Assembly: GCA_964015035.1 (NCBI GenBank) | Contig: CAXHCA010000187.1 | Location: 1 to 10,238 of the forward strand | Direction of reading: 5' to 3' | Source of the DNA: BQJU01 sp964015035 | GTDB taxonomy: Bacteria; Bacteroidota; Bacteroidia; Chitinophagales; Saprospiraceae | DNA: 10,238 nt | Part shown: piece by piece, positions 1 through 7,619 of the stretch | Layout of the letters: each line of letters begins with the position of its first letter | Numbering within the stretch: the stretch's first letter is position 1 | The notes under the pieces: model-generated | The model's database searches: none | Told to the model about the DNA's origin: nothing | What the model saw: the letters and a program-made list of their open reading frames with translations, nothing else | Made by a program: the position numbers and the translations under genes

Positions 1-150
1 ATGCACTAACGGAAATCCTCTAATGCCGAAAAACGGTCATCGATTTCAACCACGGTTCTCTTTTACTACCAGCTGTTTTATTGGAGAAGGCGTGAACGGC
101 AAATTAAAGGCTGGAAATCCAGGTCAATGATTGAAAAGCTAATTGCCTGG

Positions 151-173
151 ACGGTACAATTCAATTGTCCCGT
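151..173. repeat. Inverted repeat downstream of recA
   Basis: ACGG and CCGT enclose ACAATT-C-AATTGT, giving arms of 4+6 bases with one mismatch and a one-base centre. It lies about 12 bases beyond the recA terminator hairpin. It could be a second termination or processing stem, or a protein-binding palindrome. No gene can be read in positions 1-230, so its role is unknown. Confidence 0.35.
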
Positions 174-179
174 AAAAGA

Positions 180-212
180 AAAATCCCCGTGGATTACGCT
201 ACGGGGCTTTTC
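180..212 (-). terminator. Intrinsic terminator of recA
   Basis: CCCCGT (185-190) pairs with ACGGGG (201-206) across a 10-base loop. The stem is flanked by A-rich sequence on one side and T-rich sequence on the other. Read on the minus strand, the stem begins about 25 bases after the recA stop and is followed by ATTTTTCTTTT, the usual form of a rho-independent terminator. The near-symmetric flanks mean it could also stop plus-strand transcription. Confidence 0.8.
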
Positions 213-230
213 TTCTAGTCTGTTTGCCGA

Positions 231-1292
231 TTAGGAATTTTCCTTTTTGGTGCTGCCATTCTGGCTGGGTGCATCCGTTTCCGGGGCAGCACGGCCGGTT
301 ATTTTTTGCTTGATCTTCGCTTCGATTTCCAATGCGACCTCAGGATTATCCATCAGGAAGTTTTTGGCAGCTTCCCGGCCCTGGGCGATCTTGGCGTCAT
401 CGTAGCTGTACCAGGCGCCACTCTTTTGAATGATGTCGTGGTCAACACCAAGGTCGACAATTTCGCCGGTTTTGGAGATACCCTCTCCAAACATGATGTC
501 AAATTCTGCTATGCGGAATGGAGGAGCCAACTTGTTTTTAACCACTTTCACTTTGACGTGATTCCCCATCACATTTCCTTCTTTATCTTTAATAGCTGCA
601 CCTGTACGACGAATATCCAAACGTATGGAGGCATAAAATTTCAGGGCATTACCACCTGTAGTGGTTTCTGGGTTACCAAACATCACCCCGATCTTCTCGC
701 GCAATTGGTTGATGAAAATACAGCAACAGCCGGTCTTACCAATGGTACCCGTTAGTTTCCGCATGGCTTGAGACATCAAACGAGCTTGCAATCCCATTTT
801 GGAGTCGCCCATTTCTCCTTCAATCTCACTGCGAGGAACCAAGGCAGCCACAGAGTCAACAACAATGATGTCAATGGCACCTGAGCGAATCAGGTTTTCA
901 GCAATCTCCAACGCTTGCTCACCATTGTCTGGTTGGGAAATCAATAGGTTTTCGGTATCCACTCCAAGGGCATCGGCGTAAGTGCGATCAAAAGCATGTT
1001 CTGCATCCACAAAAGCGGCAATACCACCGGCTTTTTGACATTCGGCAATGGCGTGAATGGCCAGGGTCGTTTTACCAGAGGATTCTGGACCGTAAATTTC
1101 AATAATTCTTCCTTTGGGGAAACCGTTAATGCCCAGTGCAACGTCCAATCCCAAGGAACCCGAAGGAATAATTTCCGCATCGACGACCTTCTTATCTCCT
1201 AACCGCATTACGGTGCCTTTACCATAGGTCTTCTCCAAGCGATCAACTGTTAATTGGAGCGCTTTCAATTTTGCATCTTTATCGTTTGCCAT
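231..1292 (-). CDS. recA: RecA recombinase
   Basis: ATP-dependent strand-exchange recombinase of homologous repair, and coprotease for LexA-type repressors where these exist. The 353 residues are the normal family length. The Walker A motif GPESSGKT is at 68-75, the catalytic Glu of DAEHA at 98, Walker B IIVVDS at 142-147, loop L1 (EGEMGDS) at 158-164, the switch Gln of INQ at 196, and loop L2 (GNPETTTGG) at about 206-214. The ATG at 1290-1292 gives the standard short N-terminal helix (MANDKDAKLK). There is no Shine-Dalgarno sequence, only A/T-rich DNA, as is usual in Bacteroidota. The C-terminal tail (about 334-353) is Ser/Thr/Gly-rich and ends KKENS, so it is less acidic than the autoregulatory tail of E. 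coli RecA. The gene lies 94 bases after the caspase-SGNH gene on the same strand but has its own promoter and terminator. Confidence 0.98.
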   Translation of the reverse strand: MANDKDAKLKALQLTVDRLEKTYGKGTVMRLGDKKVVDAEIIPSGSLGLDVALGINGFPKGRIIEIYGPESSGKTTLAIHAIAECQKAGGIAAFVDAEHAFDRTYADALGVDTENLLISQPDNGEQALEIAENLIRSGAIDIIVVDSVAALVPRSEIEGEMGDSKMGLQARLMSQAMRKLTGTIGKTGCCCIFINQLREKIGVMFGNPETTTGGNALKFYASIRLDIRRTGAAIKDKEGNVMGNHVKVKVVKNKLAPPFRIAEFDIMFGEGISKTGEIVDLGVDHDIIQKSGAWYSYDDAKIAQGREAAKNFLMDNPEVALEIEAKIKQKITGRAAPETDAPSQNGSTKKENS

Positions 1293-1337
1293 TTATTTAA
1301 AGATTTGGAGTGAATCAACTTTTTTTTTGAAGTTCTA

Positions 1338-1369
1338 CAAAATTAAATTATTTGTTGTGTAAAACCAAA
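1338..1369 (-). promoter_or_regulatory. recA promoter (Bacteroidota type)
   Basis: On the minus strand TTTG (1366-1369) is followed after 20 bases by TAATTTTG (1338-1345). This matches the Bacteroidota sigma consensus TTTG-N(17-23)-TAnnTTTG at every fixed base. It sits about 46 bases before the recA ATG, which makes recA independent of the caspase gene upstream. No LexA-like palindrome is evident here. An A-run lies between the promoter and the start codon. Confidence 0.65.
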
Positions 1370-1386
1370 TTTATTCACAAAAAATG

Positions 1387-4320
1387 TTATCTCCTGGGTT
1401 TTAGTAGCTGATCGATAGTGCGCATAAACTGGATCGCCACATCTTGATAGCCCGCATCGGTGGGGTGAATTTCGTCGTGCCACTGCTCATCTCTCACAAT
1501 TCCCCGGAGGTTGATATAGGTGACGTGGTCTAATGGTTCTGCTAAGTTAGACAATCTATCGTTAAACTGATCGATAATATAATTGGTAATGCACTGCCGA
1601 TCTTCAGCACTATTGATGTTTTTGGCCAACATATAGCGTCCTAGCCATCCTTTTTTGGGATGATCACCCGGCATGACATAGTCGTAGCCATGTACGAGCG
1701 TATGCATTTTCGGGTTGACACTTTTTAAGTGGCTGAAAATGGTTTCATAAATATCCATCAAGCTATTTAGCTCGGCATCAAACTTTTCGTTTAAAAATTT
1801 CTCCGGATCGGAGCCACTCGGTGCTTCAGTAAGAAAATGTTGAAATCCCTCTCCCAAGATATCATTACCACCGCCACTCAGCAAAAAAATGCGTGGATTG
1901 ACTTGCTGGATGGCACTTTTAAACTCTCCTTTTTGCAAGTAATTGCGCAATGTATCTCCCGCCGCGCTGGTGCAATAAATGTTGTAATAGGGCATCAAAT
2001 GATCAATGATATCTCGCAGCAGCGGGTGCTGAAACCAGGAATCCCCTTCTGCTACAATTTTCACCCTTGCGGGATATCTTTTTAATTGATTTTTAAAAGA
2101 CCGATGGCGGCGATTTCTCGAAAAGTGATTGGCTACCGTAATGGCGGCTTGAAATAAGGCACCTCGCTCCTGTTCAGGAGCTAAGCCCTCATATACTTCA
2201 ATTTCAGGCCTGATCCGATAATCCGGTTGCATTTTTTCATTAACAAAAGGTTCCAGGTAGATGTCCTTGGCATACTCTACCATTTGGTGGTAAGCCATCA
2301 TTTCATTGAGTCGGTTTTGCTCAATGCGGTTGTATTCAGGGTTTACAAATTTCAAAATCACATCCTTGGTTGTCCAATCATTTACTTCCGGTTCAGGATC
2401 AGGTTCCTCATTGATATCGAGGCTACCTCTTTTTACTTTTCCCTGAAGCACCGGCAGCGTGATGGGATTTGGCAATCCTTTTTTTTCCAGTTTGGCTACA
2501 TCAAATTCTTCTGTGCTGAAAATAATTTTCAACGGTTCCTTAACATAAGGCCAATTGTAATCCCATACCACATAATCAAGCGAATAGGAAATCACTCCGC
2601 CTCCGGACTCTAAGGCCCAAACGGACTCGCCTGGATTTAATGGATAGACCTGTGGATCCAGCATTCGTGGGTATACACTGAAATTTCGTTGTAAGTAAAG
2701 CATACTGACATACAACTTGCGCTCCGTGGTATTGGTAAGTCGGATGGCTACCTTGCCTTTCCACACGCCGCTGGGATGGCGGTTGTAGTCCAGTTCTACT
2801 TCATTGTGGTCATTGATGGGTGTCAATACACCATCTTTACCCCCGTTAAAAACTTCTACTTTGATCGCATCTTTGGTGAAAAGAAAGGCATAAGGGTTGC
2901 TCAAGCGGCGGATGTATTCCCACTGGGAAATGTGTCGTAAATGTTGTACTATAGACTCATTGACTCTCAGTAAGCCATAATCCAATGGATTAAAAAGCGG
3001 GCGATAGGTCTGATAGGGGTAAGTGACATAATAGTAACAATTGCGCACGTGCAGGGTATAATCTGCCTGATTTTCTTCTGCCAATATCAAGCTGTCACTT
3101 TGTTCCTGAATGAGGTCCATCACTTCTTGGATGTCCGACATTTCTCCTTCCTTATTGTTAATGTGCAGCTTCAGCTGATAGGCCATTACCCCATTGGCTT
3201 CCCCTTTACAGGCTTGGTTCCGATCAGGTTCCCCCTCTTTAAATTCAAGAACGGTGAAGTCGAGGCCAACTCTTTTGATTTGGGCCGTATAGGTTTTTCC
3301 ATCGTTTCCGGTGACGGTCAGCGTTTTGTTTTTGGGGCTGATGCCCAAAAGGCTTCCCATATCGAGGGTCCAGCCATTGGCGGCAGAATAGACGACATTC
3401 CCGTAAAGGGGCTTTCCTTGATTGTCTTTATTTAAAAAAGTGGCATATTGATAACTCATATCGTCCAGCGGAATGCGCAATTTGGGTTTTTGCTTATAGC
3501 TGTTGCGCAGGTACTGCCGAATCTGGCTGTGCAAATCGTAATAAGAAATGTCGCCCTTGGCACGTCTTAGGACCTTTAGCAAATTACTGGTAAATACTCC
3601 CGCACCATTGACCTCCAAAGCAGATTCGTCCGACTCACAGGCGGCCAGGTGAATGTGGATGCCTTCCGGCAAGGTTTTGGACAATGGCTGGGTGCGAATT
3701 TCCTGCTGGTCTTTTTCGTCATGGAAGGTAAATCCTTCCCAACTGCGTTGATTGGCCACACAGGTAATGCGGCGTTCCTGTATCTTGTGCTCCTTTTCAA
3801 AAAGGTAGCCGTTTCGGGTATTGTCGCCCGAGTGGCAGCAATCAAAAATGGTGACGACGTGCGGGCTTTCCTCCTTGGGGGCAGCATCTGCGCCATTGGC
3901 AACCAGATGGATCAGGTAGCGCAATTCCTTATCGGCCAGCAGGCAATTGTTGCCATCTTCATTATAACAAACAATGCTTTCCAACTTGCCATCGGATTCG
4001 GTAGACCAAAGATTGGTGTCGGCCTCTTCCTGAATGCCATGACCAGAGTAATAGAAAAGGGCAACATCTCCCGCCTGTGCTTGGGAAAGGTGGTTGCGAA
4101 AACCATCAATGATTGCCTCTTTGGTGGCCTCGTCATTTTTTAAAAAAAGCGGTTGGAAATCAAATGCAGGCTCCTCCTTGAGGTAATTAAACATATTGGT
4201 GGCATCATTCACACATCCGCCAAGGCGCCCAAATCGGCAGCGGTTGGTAATGGGGATATGTGTCAAATACTCATCAATGCCTACGATCAAGGCATAGAGC
4301 TTTTTGGTGTTGGTAGGCAT
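1387..4320 (-). CDS. Caspase-like protease fused to SGNH/GDSL hydrolase
   Basis: A 977-residue protein with two recognisable enzymes. Residues 1-295 form a caspase/metacaspase (peptidase C14) domain: strand LYALIVGIDEY near the start, catalytic His94 in YYSGHG and catalytic Cys162 in IFDCCHSG. Residues 300-360 look like a small beta domain. Residues 380-625 are beta-rich, and the stretch VAIRLTNTTERKLYVSMLYL (525-544) followed by PGESV resembles DUF4384-type modules found behind bacterial caspases. A basic KVKR (628-631) and an acidic proline-rich linker (639-647) precede a helical, basic segment (650-750). Residues 752-975 are an SGNH hydrolase with block I GDSW (Ser761), block II Gly788, block III GGND (Asn819) and block V DEIHP (Asp949, His952), so the full catalytic set is present. 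No signal peptide or membrane segment is seen, so it is probably cytoplasmic. It begins 27 bases after the CHAT protease gene and is probably co-transcribed. The enzyme folds are clear; the substrate and the role in defence or cell death are inferred. Confidence 0.9.
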   Translation of the reverse strand: MPTNTKKLYALIVGIDEYLTHIPITNRCRFGRLGGCVNDATNMFNYLKEEPAFDFQPLFLKNDEATKEAIIDGFRNHLSQAQAGDVALFYYSGHGIQEEADTNLWSTESDGKLESIVCYNEDGNNCLLADKELRYLIHLVANGADAAPKEESPHVVTIFDCCHSGDNTRNGYLFEKEHKIQERRITCVANQRSWEGFTFHDEKDQQEIRTQPLSKTLPEGIHIHLAACESDESALEVNGAGVFTSNLLKVLRRAKGDISYYDLHSQIRQYLRNSYKQKPKLRIPLDDMSYQYATFLNKDNQGKPLYGNVVYSAANGWTLDMGSLLGISPKNKTLTVTGNDGKTYTAQIKRVGLDFTVLEFKEGEPDRNQACKGEANGVMAYQLKLHINNKEGEMSDIQEVMDLIQEQSDSLILAEENQADYTLHVRNCYYYVTYPYQTYRPLFNPLDYGLLRVNESIVQHLRHISQWEYIRRLSNPYAFLFTKDAIKVEVFNGGKDGVLTPINDHNEVELDYNRHPSGVWKGKVAIRLTNTTERKLYVSMLYLQRNFSVYPRMLDPQVYPLNPGESVWALESGGGVISYSLDYVVWDYNWPYVKEPLKIIFSTEEFDVAKLEKKGLPNPITLPVLQGKVKRGSLDINEEPDPEPEVNDWTTKDVILKFVNPEYNRIEQNRLNEMMAYHQMVEYAKDIYLEPFVNEKMQPDYRIRPEIEVYEGLAPEQERGALFQAAITVANHFSRNRRHRSFKNQLKRYPARVKIVAEGDSWFQHPLLRDIIDHLMPYYNIYCTSAAGDTLRNYLQKGEFKSAIQQVNPRIFLLSGGGNDILGEGFQHFLTEAPSGSDPEKFLNEKFDAELNSLMDIYETIFSHLKSVNPKMHTLVHGYDYVMPGDHPKKGWLGRYMLAKNINSAEDRQCITNYIIDQFNDRLSNLAEPLDHVTYINLRGIVRDEQWHDEIHPTDAGYQDVAIQFMRTIDQLLKPRR

Positions 4321-4347
4321 GGTTTTAGGGTTTTATGGAACAGGTGA

Positions 4348-5331
4348 TTAGAATATTACTCTTTCGCCATTTTGGAATAAAATAAACTTATCTTTAGGTT
4401 CTCCGTATGCCATCGCATTTGTAATGCCCAGTTGAACGGATGCTTTAACTGAACGATCATTGGCAAGGCCAATATAAAACCCTGTAGCAAAGGCAATCGC
4501 TGCATTATCTTTAACACTCCAACTTGTGCCAATTACATTGGGAACACATTTTGCAATCGCTTCGGCCTGAGCTTGAGAATAGCAATTGTTGAAAATCACC
4601 ACCTTAATTGGCACACCTTGGTCATTAATCATGGTGTTAAACATATGTTGAATAACTGATGTGCCTACAAATAATGGCTCACGACTATCCTCATCATAAA
4701 GTATTATGCCTGTGTCGTCAACGGGAATGTTTTCCTCGGGAAGATCCAGTCCTCGACTTACTATGTCTTTAACTTCGGAATTATTTCTTTCTCCGTGGCC
4801 CGAAAAATGAACTATATCGGGAGCCTCTTGCAATAAATATTCAAGAAATTCCGAAAGCGTAACAGCTTTTTTGGGCTTTAACTGGAAGCGGTTAAAGTTT
4901 GGGCTATTTTGCAGCTTGTAAAAAATCCGCCCATATTCCTTATCAAGTTGTAATTTAGCCGTCCCTGTCGGATTTGAGGCCAAAAACAAAATCTTGGTAA
5001 TATCAGATGGAGGTGGTGCTACGCCATTATTTTCAGAACTGTCACCCGTTGTTGTTGTAGTAACAGGTGCTGCTCCCTCTACATCCTTCATCTCATCCAG
5101 GTAAGACAATAAAGCATAAGTGATTCTGGCGCGTGACCGGCTATAGTCTCCTGAAGAAATGATCCCGGAGAGATTACTACGCTCATTTTCCTGGTAGCGG
5201 CTGGATTGTAAAATCAGGCTATTTTGTAAGTCGCCATCATCACTTGCTCCTGATAGCTCGATCATGGCATCAATGGCATCTTTTAACTTTCCTTTGGTAA
5301 TCAAGTCCCGGATTTCAGCTGTTGTCATCAT
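4348..5331 (-). CDS. CHAT-domain cysteine protease with N-terminal effector-associated domain
   Basis: 327 residues from the chosen start. Residues 2-83 (AEIRDLITKGKLKDAID onward) match the pattern of effector-associated domain EAD11, a small helical adaptor that recruits effectors through homotypic contacts in bacterial conflict systems. A Thr/Pro-rich linker (84-110) leads to a CHAT domain (about 111-325) beginning ILFLASNP, with His179 in HFSGHG and Cys250 in FNNCYS, the caspase-clan catalytic pair. ATG codons at 5331 and 5328 both fit. An AAAGGG lies about 10 bases upstream, and the EAD begins right there. The frame stays open to an ATG at 5391, but the extra 20 residues (MDYFTYFSCT...) resemble no domain start. 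A weak promoter-like pair (TTG 5405-5407, N19, TATTTTAC 5378-5385, minus strand) would begin transcription inside that extension, which also favours the short start. It is the first gene of the pair with the caspase-SGNH gene and could be its sensor or activator. Confidence 0.85.
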   Translation of the reverse strand: MMTTAEIRDLITKGKLKDAIDAMIELSGASDDGDLQNSLILQSSRYQENERSNLSGIISSGDYSRSRARITYALLSYLDEMKDVEGAAPVTTTTTGDSSENNGVAPPPSDITKILFLASNPTGTAKLQLDKEYGRIFYKLQNSPNFNRFQLKPKKAVTLSEFLEYLLQEAPDIVHFSGHGERNNSEVKDIVSRGLDLPEENIPVDDTGIILYDEDSREPLFVGTSVIQHMFNTMINDQGVPIKVVIFNNCYSQAQAEAIAKCVPNVIGTSWSVKDNAAIAFATGFYIGLANDRSVKASVQLGITNAMAYGEPKDKFILFQNGERVIF

Positions 5332-5469
5332 TTTTTGGGTACCCTTTGTTGGTTTTGGTGAAGTGCAGCTAAAATATGTAAAATAATCCACTCCCAGAAG
5401 ATTTCAAGGGGATTCAGCTTTCTCATTGCTCTAAGTTATTTCATAGTAGACTCTCCTGCCCGATAATAA

Positions 5470-5631
5470 ATGATATCAGGTACATCCATGGGTTTGGACC
5501 TGGATAGCGTAGGAGAAATGCTAGGTTTTTCGTCATTACAAGCAGCGGCAAGGGCAAGGCAGACCAAGGAGCAAAAAAATAGGAGCCGTTATCTGTACAT
5601 AATTTTGATTTTCTTTTTGATTTTTGTATAA
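5470..5631 (+). CDS. Small unrecognised protein with hydrophobic C-terminal tail
   Basis: A 53-residue reading frame from ATG 5470 to TAA 5629-5631, preceded in frame by two stop codons. The first 28 residues have a balanced composition (GLDLDSVGEMLGFSSLQAA), followed by a basic, Gln-rich stretch (ARARQTKEQKNRSR, 26-39) and a hydrophobic end (YLYIILIFFLIFVY, 40-53). This order suggests a C-terminally membrane-anchored microprotein with a cytoplasmic head, although 14 residues is short for a full membrane span. No Shine-Dalgarno sequence or good promoter is visible. A later ATG at 5488 would give 47 residues. It lies between the CHAT gene (divergent) and manA. I do not recognise a family. An 81-codon minus-strand frame overlaps it but looks less protein-like. 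Confidence 0.4.
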   Translation: MISGTSMGLDLDSVGEMLGFSSLQAAARARQTKEQKNRSRYLYIILIFFLIFV

Positions 5632-5735
5632 ATGACTTTTTAAAATTCGTTTTTGAACCCGAGGGATAAATTTTACACAGGCACAAAGTTAAAACCTGAT
5701 CTCGGAACCTTTATTCAGCTAAGAAACTACATGTT

Positions 5736-6920
5736 ATGATATCTATTTGGCCCTTAAGGGGCAAAGTTCAACATTATGCCTGGGGCGGCAAAACGTTTAT
5801 TCCAACGCTGTTGGGACAACCCAATACTGAGGGTGAACCCTTTGCCGAACTCTGGATGGGGGCTCACCCCAAAGATCCCTCAACTGTAGAGGTGGTCAAG
5901 CAGTGGCTCGATTTGCCTACCGTGATCGAAGATCAGCCCGTAGCGATTCTTGGATTTCGCACGGCGCATGCGTTCGATAATCGATTGCCCTTTCTATTCA
6001 AAATTCTCGATGTCAATTCCATGCTTTCTATCCAGGCGCATCCGACTAAAGCCGAAGCGGAAAAAGGATTTGCCCGCGAAAATGAAGCAGGTATCCCCTT
6101 AGACGCTTTTCACCGAAATTATAAAGACGACAACCACAAACCAGAAGTGATGGTCGCCTTATCCGAGTTTTGGTTACTACATGGTTTCCAATCTCGTGAG
6201 GCCATCTCCAATATTTTGGAAAAAATACCGGAATTTGCCCCCTTACGAGAACATTTCAAGGGTGATATCCCCCAATTATACCGCCACGTCATGGAAATGC
6301 CACAGGAAGCAGTTGACACCATGTTGCAGCCATTATATACGCGGCTGAAAAATCGTTCGGATTTGGATAAGAATCAGGCGGATTATTGGGCGGCCAGGGC
6401 CTTTGAAGAATATACCCGCGACGGGCATTATGACCGCGGCATTTTTTCGATCTATTTTTTCAATTTGGTACACCTACAGGCTGGAGAAGGGATCTTTCAG
6501 GATGCAGGTATCCCACATGCCTATTTGGAAGGCGTTAATGTGGAGTTGATGGCCAATTCTGACAATGTCTTTCGCGGAGGATTGACCCCCAAGCACATTG
6601 ATGTACCCGAGTTGATGCAACACTTGGCTTTTGACCCCGTTGAGCCTCAAATATTGAAAGGAGATGCTTTGTCGGAAGCCGAAAAGGTGTATAAAACACC
6701 AGCCAAAGACTTTGAATTGCGCCGCATAGAACTGAAGACCGATCAACAGTTTCCTTGTCAGCCGGGAGAAGGACCCCGCATTTTTATCGTCGTAGATGGG
6801 TGGGTCACTACCGGTATGGGCCAGCGTTTTGTCAAGGGACAAAGCTTTTTTATCCCTGATTATGGACAAGGCTTTTTACACGGTGACTGTGTGCTGTTTC
6901 GCGCAGGAGTACCAATTTGA
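5736..6920 (+). CDS. manA: Mannose-6-phosphate isomerase, class I
   Basis: Zinc-dependent type I phosphomannose isomerase (cupin fold) that interconverts mannose 6-phosphate and fructose 6-phosphate, linking glycolysis to GDP-mannose and polysaccharide synthesis in the cytoplasm. The 394 residues match the usual class I length. Zinc ligands are visible as Gln100 and His102 (IQAHPTK), Glu137 (HKPEV) and His261 (GIPHAY). The signature NSDNVFRGGLTPKHID (274-289) carries the catalytic Arg280. The substrate-side motif GEPFAELWMGAHP is at 33-45, and the C-terminal region (325-394) is the second cupin. The ATG at 5736 starts directly at the conserved PLRGKVQHYAWGG segment. Its TGA stop directly abuts the stop of the convergent peroxiredoxin gene. 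Confidence 0.95.
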   Translation: MISIWPLRGKVQHYAWGGKTFIPTLLGQPNTEGEPFAELWMGAHPKDPSTVEVVKQWLDLPTVIEDQPVAILGFRTAHAFDNRLPFLFKILDVNSMLSIQAHPTKAEAEKGFARENEAGIPLDAFHRNYKDDNHKPEVMVALSEFWLLHGFQSREAISNILEKIPEFAPLREHFKGDIPQLYRHVMEMPQEAVDTMLQPLYTRLKNRSDLDKNQADYWAARAFEEYTRDGHYDRGIFSIYFFNLVHLQAGEGIFQDAGIPHAYLEGVNVELMANSDNVFRGGLTPKHIDVPELMQHLAFDPVEPQILKGDALSEAEKVYKTPAKDFELRRIELKTDQQFPCQPGEGPRIFIVVDGWVTTGMGQRFVKGQSFFIPDYGQGFLHGDCVLFRAGVPI

Positions 6921-7388
6921 TTATACCGCGTCTTCCAGAATTTGGTCGCTGTGGCTTTTGGTTTTTACCTTGCGATAAATTTTTTCAATCCTCCCCTGTT
7001 CATCAATCACAAAAGTGGTGCGATGCACACCGGTAAATTCACGGCCCATAAATTTCTTCTTTCCCCATACCCCAAAAGCTTTGAGGACCTCCTGTTCCGT
7101 ATCGGCCAGCAACGGAAATGGGAGCTTATATTTTTTGATAAAATTTTGATGCTTTTTCTCACTATCGGGGCTTACGCCCAATAATTCATAACCTTTATCC
7201 TTTAGTTCGGCATAACCATCACGTAAGCTGCAGGCCTCAGCGGTACACCCCGGTGTGTTGTCTCTGGGGTAGAAAAAAAGAATGAGCTTCTTGCCTTTAT
7301 AGTCGGCCAAGGAAATTTTATTTCCGTTCTGGTCGAGTCCTTCAAATGCCGGTGCAGGGTCGCCTTCTTTTAAATGAGTGATGGACAT
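6921..7388 (-). CDS. bcp: Thioredoxin-dependent thiol peroxidase, BCP/PrxQ type
   Basis: Peroxiredoxin that reduces hydrogen peroxide and organic hydroperoxides in the cytoplasm using thioredoxin. From ATG 7388 it has 155 residues, the normal BCP length. The active-site motif PRDNTPGC (41-48) holds peroxidatic Cys48, with resolving Cys53 in TAEAC, the atypical two-cysteine arrangement of this subfamily. Arg123 in VHRTTFVID is the conserved active-site Arg. The frame stays open upstream to 7712, but the extra 108 residues are hydrophobic and low-complexity and would run through the arsR promoter and start, so they are rejected. The stop TAA (read from 6921-6923) touches the manA stop, which leaves no intergenic terminator. 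Confidence 0.95.
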   Translation of the reverse strand: MSITHLKEGDPAPAFEGLDQNGNKISLADYKGKKLILFFYPRDNTPGCTAEACSLRDGYAELKDKGYELLGVSPDSEKKHQNFIKKYKLPFPLLADTEQEVLKAFGVWGKKKFMGREFTGVHRTTFVIDEQGRIEKIYRKVKTKSHSDQILEDAV

Positions 7389-7599
7389 AATCTGTATTGG
7401 TTTTGGTTGTATTACTAGGATAACACGAGACACGGGAAAGGGTTTAGGTGAGGAGGAGTTTTGGCTTTCCTGGGAGCTTTCGTCGATTTTGTAGCAAAAG
7501 AGGAAGGCCACAAAAAAAGCACTACTGCAATGAATACAGTCATCACCAAAGAGGATAATAAAAAAATTGTTGCTTCCTAAACACGAAAAAAAACAGACA
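7389..7599. other. Intergenic region between bcp and the ars cluster
   Basis: I see no confident gene here. A 39-codon plus-strand frame runs from TTG 7461 to TAA 7580, just after AGGAGGAG, a strong Shine-Dalgarno sequence that is rare in this genome. Its C-terminal part from ATG 7530 reads like the start of a normal protein (MNTVITKEDNKKIVAS) and then stops. It may be a truncated remnant. No good promoter for bcp was found on the minus strand. Confidence 0.4.
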
Positions 7600-7619
7600 A
7601 ATGTGATCGAAGTCACATT
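7600..7619. promoter_or_regulatory. CRP/FNR-like palindromic operator
   Basis: AATGTGA and TCACATT form a perfect 7-base inverted repeat around the spacer TCGAAG. The core TGTGA-N6-TCACA equals the E. coli CRP half-site arrangement. Its right arm overlaps the TTG -33 element of the arsR promoter. A CRP/FNR-family protein could bind here, or it may be the operator of ArsR itself, since ArsR-family sites can also contain TGA...TCA. The palindrome is directly visible; the binding protein is inferred. Confidence 0.6.

Noticed and set aside
1..150. Tail of another gene at the left edge
   Set aside because: All frames are broken by stops within about 25 codons on both strands and no start or domain signal is seen.
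306..1202. Open frames antisense to recA, and similar ones across 1387-4320 and 6119-6869
   Set aside because: They lie wholly inside well-identified genes on the other strand or in another frame and show no domain features.
5652..5674. manA promoter from TTTG (5652-5655) and TAAATTTT (5667-5674)
   Set aside because: The spacing is only 11 bases, too short for the Bacteroidota sigma factor, and the last base of the -7 box is wrong.
5441..5686. Minus-strand 81-codon frame between the CHAT gene and manA
   Set aside because: Composition is basic at one end and proline/leucine-rich at the other with no domain pattern; the plus-strand 53-codon frame in the same DNA looks more protein-like.
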